DNA from: Accumulibacter sp. | GTDB lineage: Bacteria; Pseudomonadota; Gammaproteobacteria; Burkholderiales; Rhodocyclaceae | Direction of reading: 5' to 3' | Assembly: GCF_036625195.1 (NCBI RefSeq) | Contig: NZ_JAZKUG010000001.1 | Span: forward strand, 5,130,398-5,194,397 | DNA: 64,000 nt | Shown here: in pieces, positions 53,090-63,392 of the stretch | Position numbering within the stretch: the stretch's first letter is position 1 | Layout: every line of letters begins with the position of its first letter | The notes under the pieces: model-generated | The model's database searches: none | Told to the model about the DNA's origin: nothing | The model's input: the letters and a program-made list of their open reading frames with translations, nothing else | Translations under genes and position numbers: made by a program

Positions 53090-54058
53090 ATGATGAGCAG
53101 CATCCTTCCCCTGAAGCATCCGCCAGGCACCTTGGCGGCGACACCGGGTGCGCTGCCGCAGGGATGGTCGGCGGCGCGGCTGCGCCGCCGGCTCGCCGAA
53201 CGGGCGATCGAAACGCTGCTCATGCTGGCGGCGCTGGTCTCGGTGTTCACCACCGCCGCCATCGTCGCGATTCTCGTCTGGGAGTCGGTGGTCTTCTTCC
53301 GCACCGTCCCGCTGCTCGACTTCCTCACCGACACGCAGTGGACACCGCTTTTCGACGACGCCCATTTCGGCATCATCGCACTGCTCTCGGGCACGCTGAC
53401 GACGACCATCGTCGCGCTGCTGGTCGCGGTACCGCTCGGTACCATTCTCGCCATCTACCTCTCCGAGTTCGCGCCGTTTCGCGTGCGCGAGGTGGCCAAA
53501 CCCTTCCTCGAGCTGCTCGGCGGCATCCCGACGATCGTCTACGGCTACTTCGCGCTGCTCTTCGTCACGCCGGTGCTGCAGAAGATCTACCCGGAACTGC
53601 CGGGCTTCAACATGCTCTCGGCCGGACTGGTGATGGGCATCATGATCATCCCCTACGTCAGCTCGCTGTCCGAGGACGCCATGCGGGCGGTGCCGATGCA
53701 CATGCGCGAGGCCTCCTACGCGATGGGCGCGACCCGCCTGCAGACGGCGGTCTTCGTCGTCACCCCGGCGGCCCTGTCGGGTCTCGCCTCGTCGTACATC
53801 CTCGGCATCTCGCGCGCCGTCGGCGAGACGATGGTCGTCGCCATCGCCGCCGGCATGCAGCCGAACTTCAGCTTCAACCCCACCGAGCCGGCGGCGACGA
53901 TCACCGCCTACATCGTCCAGGTCGCGCTCGGCGACCTGCCGCACGGTTCCATCGGCTACCAGACGATCTTCGCCGCCGGCCTGACCCTGCTGCTCATCAC
54001 CCTCGTCTTCAACATCATCGGCCACTTCCTGCGCAAGCGGTTCCGCGAGGCCTACTGA
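53090..54058 (+). CDS. pstC: Phosphate ABC transporter permease PstC
   Basis: Inner-membrane permease of 322 residues with six core helices, forming the channel with PstA. Typical stretches: FDDAHFGIIALLSGTLTTTI, EFAPFRVREVAKPFLELLGG, IPTIVYGYFAL and the coupling segment MREASYAMGATRLQT. AGGAG upstream. The stop lies 2 bp before the pstA start. Confidence 0.95.
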   Translation: MMSSILPLKHPPGTLAATPGALPQGWSAARLRRRLAERAIETLLMLAALVSVFTTAAIVAILVWESVVFFRTVPLLDFLTDTQWTPLFDDAHFGIIALLSGTLTTTIVALLVAVPLGTILAIYLSEFAPFRVREVAKPFLELLGGIPTIVYGYFALLFVTPVLQKIYPELPGFNMLSAGLVMGIMIIPYVSSLSEDAMRAVPMHMREASYAMGATRLQTAVFVVTPAALSGLASSYILGISRAVGETMVVAIAAGMQPNFSFNPTEPAATITAYIVQVALGDLPHGSIGYQTIFAAGLTLLLITLVFNIIGHFLRKRFREAY

Positions 54059-54060
54059 AC

Positions 54061-55011
54061 ATGATCCCGACATCGATTGGCGCTTCCTCCTCCGAATCCG
54101 GCGTCGCCGAAATGCGCCGCCTGATCTCCCGCCACAAGACCTGGGACTGGCTCTTCGGCCTGCTCGGCACCCTTGCCCTGCTCTTCGCGACCGTGGTCTT
54201 CGCCGCACTTTTTGGCCAGATGCTGGTCAACGGGGCACCGCACCTGTCGTGGGAATTCTTCACCAGCTTTCCCTCACGCCGCGCCGCCAGCGCCGGCATC
54301 CTCTCGGCCTGGGTCGGAACGATCCTGGTAATGCTGGTGACGGCGATCGTCGCCGTGCCGCTCGGCATCGGTGCCGGCATCTATCTCGAAGAGTACGCGC
54401 GCAAGAACCTGCTGACCGACATCATCGAGATCAACGTCACCAACCTCGCCGGCGTGCCGTCGATCATCTACGGGCTGCTCGCGCTCGGCCTCTTCGTCTA
54501 CCAGTTCGGCCTCGGCCAGAGCATCGCCGCAGCCGGCCTGACGCTGGCGCTGCTGATCCTGCCGGTGGTCATCGTCGCCACGCGCGAGGCGATCCGCACC
54601 ATCCCGCAGAACATCCGCGAAGGGGCTTACGCCTGCGGCTCCAGCAAATGGCAAGTGGTCTCGCACCACATCATCCCCTACTCGCTGCCGGGCATCATGA
54701 CCGGGGTCATCATCGGGCTCGCCCGCGCGATCGGCGAGACGGCGCCGATCATCACCATCGGTGCGCTGACCTTCATCGCCTTCCTGCCGCCCTCACCGTT
54801 CTCCAATCCCGAGCAGCTGATCTCCTTCGAGTGGTTGCTGGCACCCTTCACCGTCATGCCGATCCAGATGTTCAACTGGATCTCGCGCCCCGAGGAAGCC
54901 TTCCAGGCCAACGCCGCGGCTGCCGGCCTGGTGCTGCTGCTGATGACGCTGTCGATGAACGCCCTCGCCATCTGGATTCGTTATCACTTCCGCAAGAGGA
55001 TCAAATGGTGA
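54061..55011 (+). CDS. pstA: Phosphate ABC transporter permease PstA
   Basis: Second permease subunit, 316 residues. Diagnostic segments: FFTSFPSRRAASAGILSAWV, GVPSIIYGLLALGLFVYQFG, the coupling loop REGAYACGSSKWQVVSHHII and ARAIGETAPIITIGALTFI. The ATG at 54061 directly follows the pstC stop. Followed by pstB after 31 bp. Confidence 0.95.
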   Translation: MIPTSIGASSSESGVAEMRRLISRHKTWDWLFGLLGTLALLFATVVFAALFGQMLVNGAPHLSWEFFTSFPSRRAASAGILSAWVGTILVMLVTAIVAVPLGIGAGIYLEEYARKNLLTDIIEINVTNLAGVPSIIYGLLALGLFVYQFGLGQSIAAAGLTLALLILPVVIVATREAIRTIPQNIREGAYACGSSKWQVVSHHIIPYSLPGIMTGVIIGLARAIGETAPIITIGALTFIAFLPPSPFSNPEQLISFEWLLAPFTVMPIQMFNWISRPEEAFQANAAAAGLVLLLMTLSMNALAIWIRYHFRKRIKW

Positions 55012-55042
55012 GCCCGCGGCTCGCCACGAGAGGACCATCATC

Positions 55043-55840
<798 letters not shown>

Positions 55841-56333
55841 AGCCCAGGACGGCGACAACGGGCGTCAATGGCGCGCTCGGCAGAGCTCAGCGCGCCGCTG
55901 GAAGCGCGCAGCCGCGCCGGCGCCAGGCGGCAAGACCGGCGCGACCGAACAGCGCCGCACGGCCCGGTTGCGGAACCGTGCCGACCTCACGGATCGTCAT
56001 CATCCCCGCGGTGCTGCTGCACTGACCGCGAAGCACGGCGCCAGTGACGGGTCGTCGCGCGAAGGAGGAGCGGGCAGCCTTGGGCCGGCGCGCTCGACCG
56101 CGTGCGGCAGAAGCCGCTGGCAAGCGCCGGAGCTCCGGTCAAACCGGAGGACCGGATGAGGAAGTCCTGCTCGTGCCCGCCGTCGGGCCGTCGATCGGAT
56201 CCGGCCCGCGATGGGCAGCGCCGCGTCCCGATGAGGGGCCCGGTCTGCGCGCAGCGTTCGTCCGTGTCGAAAAATCTTACAGGGCGGCCGGGTCGGGAAT
56301 TGTTTTATGCGTTATATCAGAGCGATGTATTGA
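55841..56333. other. Non-coding stretch after pstB
   Basis: No supported gene: the open frames here lack homology and good starts. It holds a perfect 7-bp hairpin (CTCCGGT-CAA-ACCGGAG, 56133-56149) without a T run. The 3' part leads into the sigma-54 promoter at 56334. Confidence 0.45.
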
Positions 56334-56349
56334 TGGCACAGAATCTGCT
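56334..56349 (+). promoter_or_regulatory. Sigma-54 promoter of the second PEP-CTERM gene
   Basis: TGGCACAGAATCTGCT has the correct GG-N10-GC spacing and shares the CTGCT -12 element with the motifs at 4751 and 11775. It lies 56 bp before the ATG. Confidence 0.75.
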
Positions 56350-56404
56350 TCTGGGATGGCACCGGATCGTACCGAGCCCAATCCTCACTGCGGAGAATAT
56401 CACC

Positions 56405-57092
56405 ATGAAAACGTATCTCAAGTCCTCGCTTGCTGCTCTCGCCGTTGGTCTGCTCGCCCATGCGCCCGCCGAGTCCGCAGTGGTCTTCACGTACCAGAAC
56501 GGCCTGTCGTGCGGGACCCTCAGCTTGTGCAGCATTGGGACCGACGGCAACCTCAGCGAGTCCTCTCAGCTCTATTCGACCGTCGCCGGCTTCGACTCAC
56601 AGTTTGCGCGCGGCACCGCGATCACGGCTTTCCTGGACGGGCTGCCGACGCACACCACCGTCGGCATCGACTTCCTGCTTGCCGTGATCGACAGCTGGGA
56701 CGGACTCACTCCCAGCAGTTGTGCCGGACATCTTCGAAGTCAAGGTCGACGGCACCACCGTATTCTCGGCGGGATACGACATCTTTGACGCTGCCGACCA
56801 GTCGCCAGTGCGCGGCACGCAGCTCGCCTACAACGTCGCGCTCGGCTTCTCGGGATGGAACGACGCGGCTTACGACATGGCCTCGGTCGCCGCGCTGCAA
56901 GGCATCGCACACTCGGCGTCGACGATGAGCGTCGAGTTCCTGTTTGCGAATTCTCAAGGCATCGATGACGAATCATTCGCCCTCGAGAATCTGCGCATTT
57001 CGGTGGACTCGGCCAGTGTCCCGGAGCCATCGGCCCTCGCCCTGTTCGGACTCGCACTTTCCGGCTTCGCCTTCGCTCGACGCAAGGCTTGA
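56405..57092 (+). pseudogene. PEP-CTERM protein gene with a frameshift
   Basis: Two consecutive frames make one PEP-CTERM protein of about 229 residues. The first (from ATG 56405) has a signal peptide (MKTYLKSSLAALAVGLLAHA, PAESA) and runs to about SWDGLTPSS. The second picks up at about 56721 with VPDIFEVKVDGTTVFSAGYD and ends in the sorting signal VPEPSALALFGLALSGFAFA-RRKA. The switch is +1, so one extra base (or two missing) lies near 56700-56720. Either the gene is truly broken or the base is a sequencing error. Both halves keep normal codon use, which favours recent damage or error. Confidence 0.8.
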
Positions 57093-57100
57093 CGCAAATC

Positions 57101-57203
57101 GGTGACAGTATACTTAATTGCCGTCAGTGTCGCCAAGCCGGCGCGGCGCTGGGTCAGGGCGGTGGACCGTCTCCCCATACGGCGAGTTAAATATACTGTC
57201 CCC
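57101..57203. repeat. REP-like element, inverted pair with conserved middle
   Basis: GGTGACAGTATACT at 57101-57114 and AATATACTGTCCCC at 57190-57203 (inverted, one mismatch). The element lies between the PEP-CTERM gene and the convergent hydrolase and covers the hydrolase 3' end, providing its TAA stop and the last roughly 30 residues. Confidence 0.8.
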
Positions 57204-58160
57204 GTAACTTTGCTGGCAGTGCTCCACGATCGCAACGAGCAGGAGCGCCTGCACGCCGGGCGCCAGATCGTGACCCATTCCCTCGATGATCTGCAGGCGG
57301 GCGCCGGGGATGAGCCGTGCCGTCTCGCGGCCGGCGGACACGGGCAGCAGTGGATCGTCGGCTCCGTGCACCACCAGCGTCGGCACCCGGATCGATGCCA
57401 GTTCGCGCCGCCGGTCGCCGGCAGCGATGACGGCCAGGAGCTGATGCACCTGTCCACGCGGATGGTACGCGCGGCGAAGTCCGCGCTCGACGTGCCGGCG
57501 CAACTCGACCGCATCCGACGGAAAGCCGGGGCTGCCGATGACGCTGAAGACGCGCAGCAGGTGGTCGGCCCGACTGCGCAGACAGTCGGGCTTCGCCGGC
57601 CGGCCGAGCAGCTGGCGCAGGGCGGCGGGCTTGCCGAGCGAACTCCGCCAGTTGCCGGTCGCCGACATGATCGAACACAGGCTCAGCACCCGCTGCGGAT
57701 GACGAGCCGCCAGGCACTGGCCGACCATGCCACCGAGCGACACTCCGACGATGTGCGCACGCGGCACCTGCAGGGCATCGAGCAATCCGACGGCATCGTC
57801 GGCCATGTCGGCCAGCAGATAGGGCGCCGGTACCGGCAGACGCAGCAGGCCGCGCGCAATGGCCAGCAGGAGGCGCGGTCGCTGCCGCCAGACGATGCGT
57901 GTCGAACGGCCCGTGTCGCGGTTGTCGAAGCGGATGACGCGGAAACCCTGCTCGACGAGACGATGGCAGAATTCGTCGGGCCAGGCGACGAGTTGCATGC
58001 CCAGCCCCATGATCAGCAGGATCACCGGGGCGTCGTCGTCGCCCAGACTCTGGTAGCAGATTTCGATGCCGTTGGCGTTGACGAAGGACTCGCCGGGCAG
58101 CGCGTCGTCAGCGGCGGGCCTGCTGGCCTCCCTGCCCGGCAGCGACGCGAGGGCGGGCAT
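57114..58160 (-). CDS. Alpha/beta hydrolase
   Basis: 348 residues from the ATG at 58160. The alpha/beta hydrolase fold is recognised by VILLIMGLGMQLVAWPDEFC (oxyanion region), RVIRFDNRDTGRST, the nucleophile elbow GVSLGGM with catalytic Ser, VHGADDPLLPV with the acid, and GMGHDLAP with the His. It resembles esterases of the lipase/haloperoxidase-like group. The reading after about LLLVAIVEHCQQ is encoded by the REP-like element and may not be original. The start overlaps the stop of the preceding hydrolase gene (TGATG). The substrate is unknown; neighbours suggest lipids. Confidence 0.85.
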   Translation of the reverse strand: MPALASLPGREASRPAADDALPGESFVNANGIEICYQSLGDDDAPVILLIMGLGMQLVAWPDEFCHRLVEQGFRVIRFDNRDTGRSTRIVWRQRPRLLLAIARGLLRLPVPAPYLLADMADDAVGLLDALQVPRAHIVGVSLGGMVGQCLAARHPQRVLSLCSIMSATGNWRSSLGKPAALRQLLGRPAKPDCLRSRADHLLRVFSVIGSPGFPSDAVELRRHVERGLRRAYHPRGQVHQLLAVIAAGDRRRELASIRVPTLVVHGADDPLLPVSAGRETARLIPGARLQIIEGMGHDLAPGVQALLLVAIVEHCQQSYGDSIFNSPYGETVHRPDPAPRRLGDTDGN

Positions 58161-58951
58161 CAGTACCTGGCCCGCCGTCGCGGATCGGGGTAGAGGTAGC
58201 TCCTGAACCCCGAGCGGTCGAACGGCTGCCAGGCATCCTCCGCCTGCGCCAGGCGATCGGCGATCGCGTACAGGGTCAGCGGATTCATCCCCATGCCGAG
58301 GTGGCTCGCCTGCACCTCGATGTTGTCGGTATGCGGACTGTCGCGCTCGAGGCTGCACTGCCAGGCGACGACACCGTCACTGCGACTGAAGATCGACGTC
58401 GTCGGCACCGGCGGCGGCGTCCGCAGCGGTTCATGGATGTCCGGCGCGCCGATCTTGTGGCCGGTCGCCCACTCGTAGATCCGCCAGGCGTTCGTCGCCT
58501 TCGGATGCCCGGTGAACGGAGTGCCCATGGTGATCACCTGGCGCACGACATCCGGTCGCGCCTTGGCCAGCTCGCGCGCGTAGATGCCGCCAAGGCTCCA
58601 GCCGACGAGGCTCAGCGAGCGCCCGTGTTCCCGCGCGAGGCGGTCGAGCAGCGCGAGGCAGGCATCGATGACGCCATCGCGCGGACCGCGGTTGATCCCC
58701 AGTCCCCATGGGTAGACCGCGTAGCCACGGCTACGCAGATAGTTGCGCAACGGCAGCGTCGACAGGTCGCCGGTGATCAGGCCAGGGAAGACCAGAACGG
58801 GATGGCCGTCACCACTCGGAGCCATGCTCAGCAAAGGCGTCGCCGCGATGCTCGCGCCATACTCCCAGCCGGCACGCATCTCGAGCGCCAGCCGCAGCCA
58901 TCCGGGCGAGCGCAGGAGACCGAGTTCATACCACTGATGCGGCTCGTACAT
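58160..58951 (-). CDS. Alpha/beta hydrolase, lipase-like
   Basis: 263 residues. Fold marks: HPVLVFPGLITGDLSTLPLR, the nucleophile elbow LVGWSLGGIYARELA with the catalytic Ser, MGTPFTG, and a late His in SHLGMGMNP. It resembles esterase/lipase proteins related to PGAP1. The ATG at 58951 has GGAGGAG 8 bp upstream and lies 4 bp after the wax ester synthase gene; the longer frame upstream is a shadow. It is the middle gene of a lipid-related operon. Confidence 0.85.
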   Translation of the reverse strand: MYEPHQWYELGLLRSPGWLRLALEMRAGWEYGASIAATPLLSMAPSGDGHPVLVFPGLITGDLSTLPLRNYLRSRGYAVYPWGLGINRGPRDGVIDACLALLDRLAREHGRSLSLVGWSLGGIYARELAKARPDVVRQVITMGTPFTGHPKATNAWRIYEWATGHKIGAPDIHEPLRTPPPVPTTSIFSRSDGVVAWQCSLERDSPHTDNIEVQASHLGMGMNPLTLYAIADRLAQAEDAWQPFDRSGFRSYLYPDPRRRARY

Positions 58952-58955
58952 GCGC

Positions 58956-60353
58956 TCAGGCTCCTCCTGTCGAAGACCTTCGGCGAGACGCGCCGCGGGC
59001 AGCGGCCGGCAGCGCTGCCGGGCGCTGCCGGGCACCCACCGTGCGGCGCCGGGGCTGCTGCGCCTGCCCGGCTGCCGGCGGCACGTCGGACAACTGCGCC
59101 AGCTCGACATAGGCCGCCTGCAGTGCCGTCGCCAGCGATTGCACCTCGGGCACCGCGGCACGCGCCACGGTCAGGCCGAAATCGAGCGATCCGCAATAGC
59201 TGAAGAGCGTGATGTTGAGCCCGAGACCGTGCGTGACGATGCTCAGCGGCCAGCAGGCACGGATGCGTCCTCCAGCAACATAGAGCGGCTGCCGCGGACC
59301 CGGCACGTTGGAAATCGCCAGATTGGCCAGTGGCGGGACGTGCGCCGCCAGTCCCGAACGCCCGTAAAGCGACGCCAGCCCGCCGACGACCCAGGGCACG
59401 CCGAGCGAGGGGAAATCGGTCGGAATGATCGATCGGGCACGCTTCGTCAGCGCCTTGGCGGCGCCGGCGGCGGCGCGTACCGCCTGCAGTCGGCGCAGCG
59501 GATCGGCGACATCGGTCGCCAGGCGGACCAGCGTCAGCGTCGCCTGGATCGTCATTTCGGTGTTGCCGGCGTCGCGCAGCGAGACCGGCATCGTCGCCAG
59601 CAGCGACTTGCGCGGCACGCCACCGTGCGCGGCGAGGTAATCGCGCAGGGCAGCGCTGCACAGCGCCAGCACGACATCGTTCAGCGTCGCCCCATGCCGC
59701 TCGGCGATGGCCCTGACCCCGGCGAGTGGCAGTGACACGGCGGCGAAGCCGCGCTCGGCGGTGATCGGACCATTGAGTGCGGTACGCGGCCCGAAGCCCA
59801 GATTCTGCCGCATCCCTTCTGCCGCTGGCTGACGCCGCCCGCCGATCAGTCCAGCCAGCAGTCGCACGGCGGACGGCACCTGCGCCAGCAGGCTGAGCGA
59901 CTGCGTCGCCGTATGGCGCAAGGCGCCGGTAAGTCGCGCGCCGGTGCCGGCACGCTCCGCCTCGCCAACCAGCGCCCGCCAGTCGGAAGGCAGCGGCGGC
60001 GGGTCCGGGCTGTCGTCGAAGATCGACGCCGCCAGCCCGAGGCCGGAGATGCCATCGATGGCGGCATGATGCACCTTGAGGTAGATCGCCACCTCGCCAG
60101 CAGCCAGCCCGTCGATGATCGCCAGCTGCCACAGCGGAGCGTGGCGATCGAGCACGGTCGAGTGCAGGACTGCGACGCAGGCGTGCAGCTCCGCGACGCC
60201 GCCCGGCTGCGGCAGGACGATCCGCTGCAGATGCCGCGCAAAATCGGGGATCCCGCCATCGACCCACAGCGGATTGGCAAAATGCAGCGGCAAGGGCGCC
60301 AGCCGGGCACGGAAGAAGGGCGACAACGCCAGCCTGGGCAGCAGACGCTCGAT
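58956..60353 (-). CDS. Wax ester synthase/diacylglycerol acyltransferase, 5'-truncated
   Basis: WS/DGAT enzyme joining acyl-CoA to fatty alcohol or diacylglycerol. The catalytic HHAAIDG motif and the later conserved LNDVVLALCSAALRDYL, SNVPGP and PLYVAGGRI segments are present. Homology runs to the very edge of the open frame (IERLLPRLALSPFFRARLAP), where a TAG at 60354-60356 ends it. The usual first 35-40 residues with the LSxxDxxFL motif are missing. A TTG at 60326 is the only start-like codon. The gene is thus cut at its 5' end, either by a real rearrangement or by a misassembled join with the RND gene. Confidence 0.85.
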   Translation of the reverse strand: MERLLPRLALSPFFRARLAPLPLHFANPLWVDGGIPDFARHLQRIVLPQPGGVAELHACVAVLHSTVLDRHAPLWQLAIIDGLAAGEVAIYLKVHHAAIDGISGLGLAASIFDDSPDPPPLPSDWRALVGEAERAGTGARLTGALRHTATQSLSLLAQVPSAVRLLAGLIGGRRQPAAEGMRQNLGFGPRTALNGPITAERGFAAVSLPLAGVRAIAERHGATLNDVVLALCSAALRDYLAAHGGVPRKSLLATMPVSLRDAGNTEMTIQATLTLVRLATDVADPLRRLQAVRAAAGAAKALTKRARSIIPTDFPSLGVPWVVGGLASLYGRSGLAAHVPPLANLAISNVPGPRQPLYVAGGRIRACWPLSIVTHGLGLNITLFSYCGSLDFGLTVARAAVPEVQSLATALQAAYVELAQLSDVPPAAGQAQQPRRRTVGARQRPAALPAAARGASRRRSSTGGA

Positions 60354-63300
60354 CTACACCGTCCGGGCGGCGGCACCACGAACAGCGTGAAGAAGGTGCC
60401 GATGCAGCAGATGCCGCCGACGATCACCCAGCCGATCTGCTGGCGGCTCTCCGCGCCGCGCCGGCCGCGCCAGCGCCAGCGGCATCCGCGCGCCCAGCAC
60501 CATCGCGCCGGTGGTCATCAGGATCGGCCGCAGGCGCAGCACCGCCGCGGAAGCCTCGATCACCGCCTCGCGCATCTCCTGCCCGCGCTCGCGCAGCTGG
60601 TTGGCGAACTCGACGATCAGGATGCCGTGCTTGGTGATCAGCCCGACCAGCGTCACCAGGCCGATCTGGCTATAGACGTTGAGCGTGCCGCCGGTCAGCA
60701 GCAGCGCCAGCAGCGCGCCGGTCATCGACAGCGGCACCGTCAGCATGATGACGAAGCGGATCGCGGAAGCTCTCGAACTGCGCCGCCAGCACCAGGTAGA
60801 TGAAGGCCAGCGCGAGCACGAAGGTCAGCGCCAGCGACTCCGACGAGAGCTTGAACTCGCGCGACTGGCCGTCGTAGTCCACCGCATAGCCCGGCGGCAG
60901 GATGCGCGCGCGCCGTCGCTCCATCCACTTCAGCGCCTCGCCCATGGTGTAGCCCGGCGCCAGGTTGGCGGTGATCGTCACCGCGCGCGCTGGCCGAAGT
61001 GGTTGAGTTCGCGCGGCGCTGACGCGTCTCATCACGCGCACCAGGTTGGCGAGCGGCACCATGCTGCCGTCGCGCGCGCGCACGTAGATGTCGCGGATGT
61101 CGGCGGGTCGCGGCGCTCGGCGGCGCCACCTGCACGATCACGTCGTACTGCTCGCCGTCGCGCTTGAAGCGCGTGACCTGGCGACCGCCGAGCATGGTCT
61201 CCAGCGTGCGGCCGACGGTCTCGACTGACGCCGAGTGTCGGCCATCGCTTGTCGCGGTTGACGATCACCGCAGTTCCGGCTTGTTCAGCTTGAGGTCGGT
61301 ATCGACGTTGGTGAAGCCGGGGTTCTTCGCGCACCTCGTCGAGGAATCTGTCGCCGTCATCGCGCTCGAGTTCGGCGTAGGAAGCCGAGGTCGACGACCA
61401 CGAAGCTGATCGGCCGCGAGCGCGGACTCTGCCCGAGCGATGGCGGTTGATCGGGAAGGCCAGCACGCCGGGGACGCCGCATGAACTTGCGGCTGCAGCT
61501 CCTCGACGATCGGCCGCCGCCTTGCGCGCGCTCCGCCCAGTCCACCAGCCGACGAAGGAGATGCCCTGCGACGACCGTCGGGTTGCCGGCGACGACGAAG
61601 TAGCGCTCGATGTCCGGCGGTGCCGGCGTAGATGTCCTCGATCTGTCGCGCGTAACGGTCGGTGTAGTCGAGCGTCGCGCCCTCGGGCCGGGAAGACGCC
61701 GATGATGACGCCGCGGTCCTCGATCGGCGCGAGCTCCGACTTCAGCGCGCCGAGGAGGAAGACTCCCCGCCGGCGACCAGGGCGAAGACGAGCATCACCA
61801 GCCAGCGCCGCCGCAGCGCCGCGGTCAGCGCCCGGCGGTAGCCGGCGGTCAGCGCCGCGAAGCAGCCGCTCGACCCACAGTTGTAGGCCCGTCCGTGCGT
61901 GGTCTCGTGCGCAGCAGCAGCGAGCACATCATCGGCGACAGCGTCAGCGCGACGAAGCCCGACACGATCACCGCGCCGGCGAGCGTCAGCGCGAACTCGG
62001 TGAAGAGCTTGCCGGTGCGCCCGGTCATGAAGGCCACCGGCGCATACACCGCGGCCAGCGTGATCGTCATCGCGACGACCGCGAAGCCGATCTCGCTCGC
62101 CCCCTGGAAGGCGGCCTGACGGCGCGGCATGCCGTCCTCGATGTGGCGGTAGATGTTCTCCAGCACGACGATCGCATCGTCCACCACCAGCCCGATCGCC
62201 AGCACCAGCGCCAGCAGCGTCAGCGTGTTGATCGAGAAGCCGAGCACCAGCATCAGCGCGAAGGCACCGATCAGCGACACCGGGATCGTCACCAGCGGGA
62301 TCAGCGTCGCCCGCAGGTTGCGCAGGAAGAAGAAGATCACCAGCAGGACGAGCAGCATCGCCTCGCCGATGGTCTTGAACACCGCGTCGATCGAGCGGTC
62401 GATGAACACCGACGTGTCGTAGGCGACGTCGCCTTCATGCCCGGCGGCAGGTCGGCGACGAGCTTCGGCACCTCGGCGCGCAGGCGCGCGAGAGCTCGAG
62501 CGGGTTGGCCACCGCCTGCTTGATGACGCCGATCGGCGACCGCCGGCCGCCCGTTGAAGCGGACGACTGCTGCGCTCGTCGAGGCGGCGCCGATCTCGAC
62601 GCGGCCGACGTCGCGGATGCGCACCGGGTAGCCGCGCGGCGTCGGTCGCCTGCTTGACGATGATGCGCCGAACTGCTCGGGCCGTGCGACAGGTCGGTCT
62701 GCGCCACCACCGTGAACTCGCGCGCTCTCGCTCTCGATGCGCCCGGCCGGCATCTCGACGTTCTGGCGCGGATCGCGTCCTCGACGTCCTGCACCGTCAG
62801 GTTGTAGGCGGCGAGGCGGTCGCGATCGAGCCAGATGCGCATCGCGAACTTGCGTTCGCCGAAGACGCGCACGTCGGCCGCACCGGGCAGCGTCTGCAGG
62901 CGCGGCTTGATGACGCGGTTGGCGACGTCGGTGACCTCGAGCGGCGAGTGCTTGTCGGACGAGAACGCCAGCCAGATGATCGGGTTGGCGTCGGCCTCGA
63001 CCTTGGCGATCACCGGCTCGTCGATCGCCGTCGGGCAGCTTGTTGCGCACGCGCGAGACGCGGTCGCGCACGTCGGCCGCCGCCGAGTCGGGTTGCGCTC
63101 GAGCTTGAAGCGCACCGTGATCTGGCTGTTCTCCTGGCGGCGAGATCGAGGTGATGACGTCGACGCCCTCGATGCCGGCGAGCGAATCCTCGAGTGGCTT
63201 GGTGACCTGCGACTCCATGATCTCGGCCGACGCGCCGCGGTAGGTCGTGTCGACCGTCACCACCGGCTCGTCGATCTTCGGATACTCGCGCACCGGCAGG

Positions 63301-63392
63301 CGCGAGTACGAGACCAGGCCGACCAGCATGATCGCCAGCGACAGCACGGTCGCGAACACCGGCCGCCGGATGCAGATCTCGGAGATCTTCAT
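60354..63392 (-). pseudogene. RND efflux pump inner-membrane transporter, multiply frameshifted
   Basis: Read across frames, a nearly full-length RND (HAE-1 type) proton antiporter appears, about 1010 residues. Segments in order: MKISEICIRRPVFATVLSLA; YPKIDEPVVTVDTTYRGASA; then, frame changed, IDEPVIAKVEADANPIIWLA and FGERKFAMRIWLDRDRLAAY; then NLRATLIPLVTIPVSLIGAF with LAIGLVVDDAIVVLENIYRH; and near the end GLITKHGILIVEFANQL and WVIVGGICCIGTFFTLFVVP. At least six frame changes are needed. Total length is normal, so scattered one-base indels rather than decay explain it best. Confidence 0.85.

Noticed and set aside
56044..56928. 294-residue frame overlapping the second PEP-CTERM gene
   Set aside because: Out of frame with both the signal peptide and sorting signal halves; Arg/Ser-rich shadow.
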